From Marinicella algicola (lineage in GTDB: Bacteria; Pseudomonadota; Gammaproteobacteria; Xanthomonadales; Marinicellaceae): DNA of 64,000 nt. A program made the translations under genes and the position numbers. Shown piece by piece: positions 9,603 through 18,040 of this stretch (positions are counted from its first letter, which is position 1; every line of letters starts with the position of its first letter). The stretch spans positions 1,552,501 to 1,616,500 of the forward strand of contig NZ_JAQOMR010000001.1 in the NCBI RefSeq assembly GCF_028401385.1, read 5' to 3'. The notes under the pieces are model-generated. The model saw only the letters and a list, made by a program, of their open reading frames with translations. It did no database searches and was not told the origin of the DNA.

Positions 9603-10016
9603 ATGTCCCGCTATCTGATCGCGTTTGCCGCAATGGCCGCATGCTTTTCGTTGCTCGATTTCATCTGGCTCGGTACGGTCGCCTTCAGCTTCTATGAGGC
9701 CGAGATCGGCGGGCTTCTGCTGCCGTCACCGAATTGGAATGCTGGTTTAAGTTTCTACTTCATGTACCTGATTGGTATATACTATTTTGTTGTCTACCCC
9801 GGCGTAAAGGCACGCTCATCCCTCAAGGGGCTGATCAATGGCGCGGTGTTTGGTTTCATGGCCTACGGCACATATGACCTCACCAATATGGCAACATTGA
9901 AGGACTGGTCCTGGACTGTGGTTGGTGTCGATATGGCCTGGGGCACGTTTGCGACCGGCCTGACCGGTTTTGTCAGCTGCTTTGCCACCGGCCGCATCGT
10001 CGCCCGCCGTTCCTGA
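9603..10016 (+). CDS. DUF2177 family membrane protein
   Basis: 137 residues from ATG 9603, preceded by GGAGGTG, with four hydrophobic segments. The family stretches LLDFIWLG and GFMAYGTYDLTNMATL (about residues 73-88) are evident. It begins 10 bases after the ChrR stop and is probably in the same transcript, making it part of the ECF11 regulon. Its biochemical function is unknown; a role in the membrane response to photo-oxidative stress is inferred from context. Confidence 0.8.
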   Translation: MSRYLIAFAAMAACFSLLDFIWLGTVAFSFYEAEIGGLLLPSPNWNAGLSFYFMYLIGIYYFVVYPGVKARSSLKGLINGAVFGFMAYGTYDLTNMATLKDWSWTVVGVDMAWGTFATGLTGFVSCFATGRIVARRS

Positions 10017-10081
10017 CACGACTTGACTTCGGTTTGTGTGTGCCGTTCAAACAGCGGATCGTTTCACCTGTGCCGAATGCC

Positions 10082-10693
10082 ATGTTCAAGCTCACCAAGC
10101 CCGCCACCAGCGAGCGCGAAATCAAGAAGAGCCGGTTTGCCACCATCGCAGCGCCCGTTGCCGATGAGGCGGCGGCCAGGGCCTTTGTTGCGGAAAATTC
10201 CTTTGCCGATGCCAGCCACAATTGCTGGGCCTGGCGGCTCGGTGCAGATTACCGTTTTTCCGATGACGGGGAGCCGGGCGGCACGGCGGGAAAACCGATC
10301 CTGCAAGCCATCGAAGGACAAGAGATCGATGATGTCGTCGTGGTCGTTTCCCGCTGGTTTGGCGGCGTCAAACTGGGTACGGGCGGTCTGGCACGCGCCT
10401 ATGGTGGCAGTGCCGCAGAGTGCCTGCGGCAGGCGGAAAAACAGCCCGTCATCGCCACCACGCTGCTTTCCGTTTCGGTTCTGTTTACCGATCTCGCGCT
10501 GGTGGAGGCGCGGCTTGAAACCTTTGACGATATCGCTGTGAGAGCCCGTGATTTTTCGCAAGACGGCGCGGTGTTTCAGCTCGATGTGCCCGATAGCAGG
10601 CTCGTGGGGCTTGCTGAATACCTGCGTGACCTAACAAGCGGCCGCGCCGGTATCGATCCCGATATTCTTGCCGGTCCTCCGCCGGAAACATGA
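10082..10693 (+). CDS. YigZ/IMPACT family protein
   Basis: About 203 residues from ATG 10082; the frame is open to 10034, but the family normally begins close to the KKSRFATIA segment, favouring the later start. The N-terminal UPF0029/IMPACT domain includes SHNCWAWRLG, the FSDDGEPGGTAGKPIL motif and WFGGVKLGTGGLARAY. A DUF1949-type C-terminal domain follows from about residue 125. Bacterial members adopt an RNase PH/EF-G domain IV-like fold and are suspected to bind RNA or ribosomes, but no reaction is established. It is transcribed on its own after the DUF2177 gene. Confidence 0.85.
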   Translation: MFKLTKPATSEREIKKSRFATIAAPVADEAAARAFVAENSFADASHNCWAWRLGADYRFSDDGEPGGTAGKPILQAIEGQEIDDVVVVVSRWFGGVKLGTGGLARAYGGSAAECLRQAEKQPVIATTLLSVSVLFTDLALVEARLETFDDIAVRARDFSQDGAVFQLDVPDSRLVGLAEYLRDLTSGRAGIDPDILAGPPPET

Positions 10694-10825
10694 AAAGGCG
10701 GAGGCAAGCGCTTTCCTTGCATGCTGAATGTTCTAATTAAGCTATGATGCAGCGAAGCGGGAACCGGCATGGCTTCCGCAACGTTTATACTGATACTTTT
10801 CCCTGTTTTGACCGAGGTGATTTTT

Positions 10826-11161
10826 ATGCGTATGTCCGCCACCATTCTCGCCCTCGCTGTTCTTGCGGCTGGCTGTACCCAGCGCGCCGAGACGATTGGC
10901 GCCATGCCGGTTTCGCCCGGTGATTATGCCGAGTTGAACTGTAATCAGCTCAGCGCGCTGATGGTGGCGGAAAACGCCAAGCTGAAAGATCTCTCCCGCC
11001 TGCAGGACGAGGAGATCTTCGGTGATTTCCGGGTGATGGGCGCCAGTCTCGGCAGTGTCTCGGCTGAAGCCTCTCCCAATCAGGACAGTCTGATTGCCTA
11101 TACCAAGGGCAAGGTCAACGCCGTCGATATCGCCATGCGCCGTCAGGGCTGCGCAATGTAA
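10826..11161 (+). CDS. Small predicted lipoprotein
   Basis: 111 residues from ATG 10826, chosen because GAGGTG lies ten bases upstream and because this start gives a clean signal peptide: MRMSATILALAVLAAGC ends in the lipobox LAAGC. The mature part is short and helical (LMVAENAKLKDLSRLQDEE) with one further cysteine near the C-terminus. Small envelope lipoproteins of this shape are common in Rhizobiales. No family function can be assigned. Confidence 0.75.
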   Translation: MRMSATILALAVLAAGCTQRAETIGAMPVSPGDYAELNCNQLSALMVAENAKLKDLSRLQDEEIFGDFRVMGASLGSVSAEASPNQDSLIAYTKGKVNAVDIAMRRQGCAM

Positions 11162-11255
11162 TCTCAGCCACATGACGCACGTTCCAGCCTGCCTTGGCGG
11201 ATTGCGTCTTCGTGTGTAGAACAAGCCCGACGCAGTATTAAGGGCAGAGTATTTC

Positions 11256-12365
11256 ATGGCATCGGCGGGAAAACCGGAGGGTGAAGGCCCCGAGGCGGAG
11301 GCCTCCTCCGGGACACGGATCGGGTCCGTACTCAGGCTCTGGCCGGCGCTGATTGCGGCCTCTGCTGCCGTTGTCGTGCTGCTTTCGCTTGCCGGTCTTC
11401 CCGCCGGCCTTCTTCTGGGGCCGATGCTGACGGCCATTGCGTTTTCCTTTTTCGGCAAGCGCATTGCCGTGCCGATCGTGCCGTTCAGCCTGGCGCAGGG
11501 CATTGTCGGGCTGTTGATAGCGAGAACCATGACATGGCCGGTGTTGCAGGAGATCGGCGCGGACTGGTCGATTTTTGTCATGAGCGTGCTGGCGGTGGTG
11601 TTTGCCGCCGTCGCCCTTGGCTGGCTGCTGGCGCGGTTTCAGGTGCTGCCTGGCACCACGGCGATCTGGGGCGCGTTTCCCGGCGCTGCCACGGTGATGA
11701 CGCTGATGTCCGGCTCCTTCGGCGCCGATATGCGCCTTGTCGCCTTCATGCAGTATACCCGCGTGGTCATCGTCACCATCGTTGCCGCCACCATTGCGCG
11801 GCTGTGGACCGGAACCGGCGGGGATGGCGCGCCAGAACCGATCCTCTGGCTGGTGACGCCCGACTGGTGGGCGCTTGGCCAGACGCTCGCGCTCGTCATC
11901 ATCGGCGTTGTTGCCGGCAGGCGCTCCGGGCTTCCGGCGGGCGCGATGATCGTGCCGGTGGTTCTCGGCTCTGCGCTCAATGTCGCGGGCCTTGTGGATA
12001 TCGAGCTGCCGCAGCCGCTGCTTGCTGTCTCCTATGCGCTGGTCGGCTGGGCGATCGGCTCGCGGTTCGACCGCGACGTCATCCGCCACGCCAGCCGGGC
12101 GCTTCCCCGCGTGCTGGCCTCCATTCTGGCGCTTGTGGCGACCTGCGCGGTGTTTGCCTGGCTTCTCGTCAGGTTCGTCGGCATTGATCCGTTGAGTGCC
12201 TATCTGGCCACCAGCCCCGGCGGTGCGGATGCGGTTGCCATCATTTCTGCCTCCACTGATGTCAACGTCGCCTTCGTGATGTCGATGCAGATTGCACGGT
12301 TCTTCTTCGTCATGGCGCTCGGGCCGATGCTGGCACGTTTCGTCGCCCGGCGGAGCCATTTTTAG
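11256..12365 (+). CDS. AbrB-family integral membrane protein (duplicated AbrB domain)
   Basis: 369 residues with about ten membrane helices arranged as two similar halves (GLPAGLLLGPMLTAI in the first, GLPAGAMIVPVVLGSALNV in the second). This matches the duplicated AbrB membrane family, often mislabelled ammonia monooxygenase or AbrB regulator. The highly conserved PGGADAVAIISAS segment lies near residue 315. The role is thought to be transport or membrane regulation but is not proven. The start at ATG 11256 follows a 95-base gap with no obvious partner gene. Confidence 0.85.
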   Translation: MASAGKPEGEGPEAEASSGTRIGSVLRLWPALIAASAAVVVLLSLAGLPAGLLLGPMLTAIAFSFFGKRIAVPIVPFSLAQGIVGLLIARTMTWPVLQEIGADWSIFVMSVLAVVFAAVALGWLLARFQVLPGTTAIWGAFPGAATVMTLMSGSFGADMRLVAFMQYTRVVIVTIVAATIARLWTGTGGDGAPEPILWLVTPDWWALGQTLALVIIGVVAGRRSGLPAGAMIVPVVLGSALNVAGLVDIELPQPLLAVSYALVGWAIGSRFDRDVIRHASRALPRVLASILALVATCAVFAWLLVRFVGIDPLSAYLATSPGGADAVAIISASTDVNVAFVMSMQIARFFFVMALGPMLARFVARRSHF

Positions 12366-12449
12366 GACAAAGGCGAAACGGTATTGTCGCGCGCGCGGCA
12401 TCGCGTTAGCCTGAGCCAACAATAATCAGGGTCAGGCGGAGGAAATTTC

Positions 12450-13425
12450 ATGTGCACACGCATCTTCTATGAAACCGGAACCGGAAGCTTCATAACCGGG
12501 CGCTCGATGGACTGGCGCGACGTGACCATGGAATCAGATCTCTGGGTGTTTCCGCGCGGTCTTGCCCGCAATGGCGGGGTGGGCGAGGGCTCCGCCGCGT
12601 GGACCTCGAAATACGGCTCGGTCATCGTCTCCATCTATAACCTAGCCACCTCAGACGGCCTGAACGAGGCGGGCCTTGCCGGCAACATGCTCTATCTGGT
12701 CGAATCGACCTATGGCGATCCGGCCGCGCGCGGCAAGCCGCTGATCTCGGTCGGGGCGTGGCTGCAATATATGCTCGACAATTTCGCAAACGTGGCGGAG
12801 GCCGTCGCGGCGATGGAGGGCGACCCGCTTACCATCATCACCGGCGAGGCTCGAACGGCGCGCCCGCCAATGTGCATCTGGCGCTTTCCGATGCGTCCGG
12901 CGACAGCGCGATTTTCGAATTCGTCGGCGGTCAGCTGACGATCCATCACAGCCGCGATTTCAAGGTGATGACCAATTCGCCAGCCTATGATCAGCAACTT
13001 GCCATAAATTCCTATTGGGACCTCGTCGGCGGCAAGAGTTTTCTGCCGGGCACGGTCAACGCCGCCGACCGCTTCGCCCGCGCCAGCTACAATCTGAAAA
13101 CCGCCGCCCCGCTGAAAGACCGCCGCGCAGCACTCGCCTCGGTGTTCTCGCAGGTGCGCGCGATCTCGACCCCGCTCGGCATGTCCGATCCCGAAAAACC
13201 CAACATCGCCTCCACCCTCTGGCGCACCGTCGCCGAACACGACCACCGCCGCTACTATTTCGACTCCGTCATCAACCCCTCGGTGTTCTGGGTCGATCTC
13301 AAGGACTTCGATCTCTCCGAGGGGCGCCGGCGAAGACGCTGGGACTGAACGATCCGGCACTGCCGGGCGGGGATGTCGCGGGGCTGATGAAGGCGGCGGC
13401 GCCGTTTGAGTTTCTGGTGCCGTGA
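12450..13425 (+). CDS. Linear amide C-N hydrolase, choloylglycine hydrolase/penicillin V acylase family (frameshifts in sequence)
   Basis: N-terminal-nucleophile hydrolase of about 325 residues. Cys2, exposed after removal of Met1, is the expected nucleophile (MCTRIFYETG), followed by the family segment GRSMDWRD. It starts at ATG 12450 with GGAGGAAA upstream. Two indels break the frame. One C is missing near 12852, where TGEAPNGAPANVHLALSDAS is restored, and one G is missing from GGGG 13321-13324, leading to the end AGLMKAAAPFEFLVP and TGA 13423. Family members cleave conjugated bile salts, penicillin V or acyl-homoserine lactones; the substrate here is unknown. No signal peptide is visible. 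Confidence 0.82.
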
Positions 13426-13698
13426 GGGCGCGCCTTCAGTCGCGACTGTATTTTTTGATAGCGAATGTGTTGGCAGATTAGAGCTGCCAGCGCGGTCAAT
13501 GAAATGGGCAGAGTCGCACGAAGCGCGCGTATCCGCGTCGAGAGAATTCAACAATTTAGTCTTTGATATTTAATTTTCCCATTTTTGCAGTGATTATTTT
13601 TGATACATCCTCTAGATTAGAGCATGACTTACACTTAAAATAAGAAGGTATTTTTTATAATCTTGGGATATTAGAATAAGACATAGGGTAGACCAAAG
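13426..13698 (+). other. AT-rich gap, no gene recognised
   Basis: About 270 bases in which base composition drops sharply after about 13550, with many A/T runs. No convincing coding frame is seen on either strand. It probably carries the promoter of the small gene starting at 13699 and marks the left edge of an island of foreign-looking DNA. Confidence 0.5.
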
Positions 13699-14013
13699 AT
13701 GCTTCCATTCTCGACGGAGTTCCCTGTAGTTCCGAGTGATAATCGAGGTTCGTTCGTAGCTGAGATTATAGCTTGGCTGCGAGGAATGAAGAACCAGACA
13801 GTTTTATCTGATTCTAATTCCAGAGAAATAGACGCGACGAATGCCCACGTTCGGTCTGAATCAGGGGAAGAGCTACGCATACGTGAGTTGCGGTCCGCTG
13901 ACGGCTTTCTTGCTATCGGTGCTCGTTATGATCTTCCAGATGAGTTCGGTAGAATTTGGCGAACTGAGTGCGTATTGAAGCATCGCGCAGCTAATAATGG
14001 TCAGGATCTTTTA

Positions 14014-14031
14014 GAGCCCGATTTAAAAGTT
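14014..14031. repeat. Left terminal inverted repeat of the IS element
   Basis: Eighteen bases matching the complement of 14926-14943 at 16 of 18 positions. They border the TTA target duplication at 14011-14013. Confidence 0.8.
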
Positions 14032-14090
14032 GTTGAGTGATATCAGAAGGATGTGATTCAACCACCTCTGCCAAGAACGTGGAGGATCGC

Positions 14091-14926
14091 ATGCCCTGGA
14101 ATGATATCACCCGCCTGCAGCATAACCGGGATCGCCTTCGCTATCCAACCGATTTGACGGACCGTGAGTGGGCTGTAATTGCTCCACTGATACCGCTGGC
14201 CAAGCCCGGCGGGCGGCCACGGAAAACGAATATGAGGGAAGTGGTGAACGCGATCCTTTATATTGCGGGCAGCGGCAGTCAATGGCGGGCTCTGCCGAAG
14301 GACTTCCCTCCGGTCTCCACGGTGCGAGGCTATTTCTATGGCTGGCGCGACATCGGCCTTTGGCAGACCATCAATCATCTGCTCGTCTGCGCTACGCGCG
14401 AACTGGAGGGGCGCGAGGCCTCGCCCACAGCCGGTGTCATCGACAGCCAGAGTGTCAAGACCACCGAAAGCGGCGGGGTTTCGGGCTACGACGCCGGCAA
14501 GAAGATCAAGGGCCGCAAGCGCCACATCATCACCGATACGATCGGGCTGATGCTGTTCGTGCTTGTCCATGCTGCCGATATCCAGGACCGCGACGGTGCG
14601 CCCGATGTCCTGAAAGCCATCCGCTACCGTTTCCCTGGTTGCGCCATGTCTTCGCAGATGGCGGCTATGCCGGGCAGAAGTTGCGAAAAGCGCTGCGCGG
14701 ATGCGGCCAATGGAACCTTGAAATCATCAAGCGCTCCGACATAGCGAAAGGCTTTGAGGTTCTGCCCCGCCGATGGGTGGTGGAGCGCACCTTCGGCTGG
14801 TTCGGACGATGCCGTCGGTTGGCCAAAGATTGGGAAAAGTCCATCGCAAGCGCCACAGCATGGGTCAACATCGCCAGCATCAGGGTGATGACCAGACGCC
14901 TCGCACGATATTGTTTCCCATCATGA
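14091..14926 (+). CDS. IS5-family DDE transposase (frameshift in sequence)
   Basis: About 278 residues from ATG 14091. The N-terminus (YPTDLTDREWAVIAPLIP) is the DUF4096-type domain of IS5 transposases. The DDE triad is visible as D in VIDSQSVKT, D in FADGGYAGQ and E in VVERTFGWFGR, the last followed by the usual RLAKDWE helix. The first frame ends early at 14744. One extra C in CCC 14633-14635 (RFPWLRHVFADGG) joins it to the second frame, which ends at 14926. The site is not a classic slippery sequence, so a missing base is more likely than programmed frameshifting. Confidence 0.85.
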
Positions 14927-14943
14927 ACTTTTGAATCCGGCTC
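14926..14943. repeat. Right terminal inverted repeat of the IS element
   Basis: Eighteen bases mirroring 14014-14031, followed by the second TTA copy at 14944-14946. The transposase stop lies at the edge of this repeat. Confidence 0.8.
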
Positions 14944-15026
14944 TTAGAGGGGCGGCTTCCAGAAGGATCCCGTCTGCGTATTGCAGATGTTTGCAGTCCG
15001 CCCCCTATGATTGCGGTTCATTACAT

Positions 15027-15725
15027 CTAGAACTTATATCCCAGCCCGACTTTCATCTGGTTTTGACTTGCCTTGAGGCTGAAATCGCTGTCCCAGCTGA
15101 AGGAATAATCGACCTTGGGATAATAGGAGTAGCGATATTCTGCACGTGCGAAGAAATTGTCGGTGAATGCGTGCTCCAGACCAGCTCCGACCGTCCAGCC
15201 CGCAAGTGTCTTGTTGCCGGTATCGATTGATTTTGCGTTGAAAGACCCGGTTACGCTGCCACTCGAAATTTCTCCGCCGGCTGTTCCGTAAAGCAGCGTT
15301 CGCTCGAAACCATAGCCGACGCGCCCGCGCAGTGATCCGCTCCAGCCGAGTGTCAGTTCTCCTTCTCCTGTCTCGATATTGTTGTTGATGACGACCTGGA
15401 GCGACTGATCGCCCGATCCTCCGAGATAGTCGAACTCGCCTTCCAGGCCGAGCACCATGTGGTTATCGAACTGATAGTTCGCCCCGACAAATCCGCCGCC
15501 GAGCCAGTTGTCGATTTTCAGGTGATCATCGACCAACCGGAAGGATTGTGGCTCCGCATCGGTCCAGTGGTAGCCCGCCAGCGCACCGAAATAAATCCCC
15601 GTCCATTTGAACATTTCCGGCACGGGAAGTGGCGGAGGAGCAGGCGGGGGCGAGATGACATCGGCGGCCGCGCTCGGGATGGCTGAACTGAGCAGGGCTG
15701 CAATCAAGACTGACATTCGGTTCAC
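15027..15725 (-). CDS. Outer-membrane beta-barrel protein, Omp25/Omp31-like
   Basis: 232 residues. A signal peptide (SVLIAALLSSAIPSAAA) is followed by a proline-rich linker (PPPAPPPLPVPE) and a barrel beginning WTGIYFGALAGYHW. The C-terminal strand ends in YKF, as in outer-membrane barrels. Internal repeats such as GWSGSLRGRVGYGFERTLLYGTAGG and GLEHAFTDNFFARAEYRYSYY are typical of the rhizobial/Brucella Omp25-31 family, abundant surface proteins whose precise role is structural or unclear. It starts at ATG 15725 in front of a strongly AT-rich leader. Its stop overlaps the stop of the IS-split gene. Confidence 0.88.
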   Translation of the reverse strand: MNRMSVLIAALLSSAIPSAAADVISPPPAPPPLPVPEMFKWTGIYFGALAGYHWTDAEPQSFRLVDDHLKIDNWLGGGFVGANYQFDNHMVLGLEGEFDYLGGSGDQSLQVVINNNIETGEGELTLGWSGSLRGRVGYGFERTLLYGTAGGEISSGSVTGSFNAKSIDTGNKTLAGWTVGAGLEHAFTDNFFARAEYRYSYYPKVDYSFSWDSDFSLKASQNQMKVGLGYKF

Positions 15726-16105
15726 GTCGGTTCTCCTGATTGTGGTTGAATAAATCCGCTACAGACGAATCAATAACATTTATTAATTTACACTATTAAT
15801 AGTATAAATGAAAATTTACGTCTAAAAATATTCAATATATAAATAATTTACTGCTATTTTAAATTAGTATTATTTGAAATTAGTCGATGACTTCGTTGGT
15901 GCGGGTTGATCGGCCCGGGTCTTGACGGCGCCATTCACCCGGCGCATAAAGCCAACATGAACACGGCCCTTTGCATTATCTGCATCATTATTCGCTAGCA
16001 CCTCGCTGGCCGGCCGTCCTTGTCCTGAAATCGAGTTTATGACAGACGTCCCGGCCGGGTCGCTGGCCTGTTTTGTGCAAAAAGACTGATTTCGGGAGAC
16101 TGGAC
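15726..16105 (-). other. AT-rich upstream region of the porin and cysS leader; no gene recognised
   Basis: Bases 15760-15885 are very AT-rich with several TATTAAT/ATAAAT-like stretches, and probably contain the porin promoter firing leftward. Bases 15890-16105 return to normal GC and lead to cysS. An 88-codon frame on the minus strand (16136-15870) shows no recognisable family and overlaps the cysS start, so it is not called. Confidence 0.5.
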
Positions 16106-17498
16106 ATGGGCGAAGCCCTGAAGCTCTACAACACACTGAAGCGCGAGAAGCAGGTCTTCGAGCCGATAAACCGGCAGAATGTGCGCATGTATGTCTGCGG
16201 GCCGACGGTCTATGATTTCGCCCATATCGGCAATGCGCGGCCTGTGATCGTGTTCGATGTGCTGTTCCGGCTGTTGCGTCATCTCTATGGCGCAGACCAC
16301 GTCACCTATGTCCGCAACATCACCGACGTTGACGACAAGATCAACGCGCGCGCCAAACGTGACTATCCGGACCTTCCGCTGAATGAGGCGATCCGCAAGG
16401 TGACAGAGAAGACGGCAAACCAGTTTCACAAGGATATTGCCGCGCTCGGTGTGCTGGAACCAACGGTGGAGCCACGCGCAACCGAGCATATCGATGGCAT
16501 GGTGGCGATGATCCAGACGTTGCTGGACAAGGGCAATGCCTATGTGGTGAAGGGTGCCGAGGGCAGGGAGGTGCTGTTCGACGTGCCGTCCATGCCCGAT
16601 TATGGCCAGCTATCGCGGCGCAATCTGGAAGATCAGCAGGCCGGTGCCCGCATCGCGGTCGAAGGCCACAAGAAAAGCCCTGCGGATTTCGTGCTATGGA
16701 AGGAAAGTGCGGCCGACGAGCCAGGCTGGGATGGACGCTTCACCGTTGACGGCCACAGCGAGACCATCAAAGGCCGTCCGGGCTGGCATATCGAATGCTC
16801 GGTGATGTCGGAAAAGCATCTCGGCGAAACCTTCGACATTCACGGCGGTGGCCTCGATTTGATCTTCCCCACCACGAAAACGAAATCGCCCAATCTTGCT
16901 GTGCCCACGGCAACCACACGATGGCCAATGTCTGGATGCATAACGGCTTCGTGCAGGTCGAAGGCCGCAAGATGTCGAAATCCGACGGCAATTTCTTCAC
17001 CATCCATGAGCTTCTGGAGACGACGAATTTCGGCGGTCGCAAATGGCCGGGCGAAGTGCTGCGGCTCGCCATGCTGATGACGCATTATCGCGAGCCGATC
17101 GATTTTTCGGTGAAGCGGCTGGAGGAGGCAGAGAACATTCTGGTGAAACTGCGGCGCAAAGCCGATGGTGGAATCGCTTCGGAACTTCATCCCGCATTCA
17201 CTGCAGCCCTTTTCGATGACCTGAACACTCCGGAATACATCAGGAACATGCTGGCCTCGGGTCTCCCCGCTTCCACGTTGATTGCTGCGGCCGACCTTCT
17301 CGGACTTGATCTGCGACCGCAACAAGCAAGCTTTGACGTGGAAAAATATGTCTCGAAGAGGCTCGCCTTCATCCGCGAAAAAACTGGGCGGAAGCGGACC
17401 GTATCCGCGATGAACTGGCGTCTCAGGGCATTCAGCTAAAGGATTCAAAAAGCAAGGAAACCGGCGAGCGCGAGACGACGTGGGAGGTGAAGCGGTGA
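16106..17498 (+). CDS. cysS: Cysteinyl-tRNA synthetase (frameshifts in sequence)
   Basis: Class I aminoacyl-tRNA synthetase charging tRNA-Cys; cytoplasmic and essential. ATG 16106 is followed by the N-terminal zinc ligand in [19 protein letters not shown] (a HIGH-type motif, HIGN) and later by KMSKSDGN (the KMSKS loop). Two single-base losses break it. One C is missing from CCCC 16867-16870, restoring [11 protein letters not shown] with zinc-ligand His/Glu residues. One A is missing from the A6 run near 17382, restoring [19 protein letters not shown] and the true end at TGA 17496. The stop overlaps the next gene's GTG start. About 464 residues, normal for the family. Confidence 0.92.
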
Positions 17499-18040
17499 GC
17501 GCAGCACAGTCGTTTTCCGGCGGCTGCCAGTGCGGGGCTGTGCGCTATCGCATTTCCGGCGCGCTGTCTTATCCGCATATCTGCCATTGCCGCATGTGCC
17601 AGAAGGCGTCGGGCAATTATTTCATGGCGCTTGCCGGCGCGGACCATGCCGCTTTCAGCCTGACGCGTGGCGCGCCAGGCTGGTTTCATTCCTCCGAACA
17701 TGTCCGGCGTGGGTTCTGTGCGGCCTGCGGCACACCGCTGTTTTTCGAAACGGTCGATACCGATCGGATCGCGGTCACACTCGGCAGCCTGGACGATCCG
17801 TCTGCATTTCCACCGGTGTCGCAGGATGGTGTCGAAGGGCGGGTGCCGTTCTTTCACCTGCTTTCCGGCCTCAGGGAAATGCCGACCGACCGGTCCGATC
17901 TGCAGGGGGCAATGATGCGATTGCCACCAGCATGCGCCAGCACCCCGATCACGATACCGAAACATGGCCGCCCGAAGATGACACGGACGCCGGATAACAA
18001 GGTCGAAAAGGCCACTCAGGGATGGAGACCCACGACATGA
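17495..18040 (+). CDS. GFA (CENP-V/formaldehyde-activating-enzyme-like) family protein
   Basis: 181 residues. GTG 17495 is chosen because it overlaps the cysS stop (GTGA). Zinc-binding cysteines follow the GFA pattern: [19 protein letters not shown] and [12 protein letters not shown]. Members carry a beta-sandwich zinc domain; only a few have been shown to act on S-hydroxymethyl-glutathione, so the role is unknown. It sits between cysS and cimA with overlaps on both sides (its TGA is shared with the ATG at 18037), so all three are translated as one coupled unit. Confidence 0.85.
   Translation: MSAAQSFSGGCQCGAVRYRISGALSYPHICHCRMCQKASGNYFMALAGADHAAFSLTRGAPGWFHSSEHVRRGFCAACGTPLFFETVDTDRIAVTLGSLDDPSAFPPVSQDGVEGRVPFFHLLSGLREMPTDRSDLQGAMMRLPPACASTPITIPKHGRPKMTRTPDNKVEKATQGWRPTT

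Larger units (their letters stand above)
14014..14943 (+). mobile_element. Complete IS5-family insertion sequence (TTA target duplication)
   Basis: A 930-bp element. Its left end, GAGCCCGATTTAAAAGTT, matches the complement of the right end, GAGCCGGATTCAAAAGTT, at 16 of 18 positions. The flanking trinucleotide TTA is present on both sides (14011-14013 and 14944-14946), as expected for the TNA target duplications of IS427/IS1031-like IS5 subgroups. It encodes one DDE transposase and splits the small gene at 13699. The intact repeats and perfect duplication suggest a fairly recent insertion. Confidence 0.88.
13699..15030 (+). pseudogene. Small gene of unknown family split by an IS5-type element
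   Basis: The 5' part (13699-14013) encodes 105 residues. The frame then runs into the insertion sequence and stops at TGA 14038. If the element (14014-14943) and one copy of the TTA duplication are removed, codon TTA 14011 joins directly to GAG 14947 and the frame stays open for 27 more codons to TAG 15028-15030, giving about 132 residues. The protein is charged and soluble (SREIDATNAHVRSESGEELR, GRIWRTECVLKHRA). No family is recognised. Codon use is more AT-rich than in the neighbours, suggesting acquisition. The restored stop overlaps the porin stop on the other strand. Confidence 0.7.

Noticed and set aside
14633..14640. Programmed ribosomal frameshift in the IS5 transposase
   Set aside because: The switch occurs in CCC, not in a slippery A/T run, and the same kind of lost C occurs in housekeeping genes nearby.
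15870..16136. 88-codon open frame on the minus strand between the porin and cysS
   Set aside because: It overlaps the cysS start, has no good ribosome-binding site and no recognisable family.
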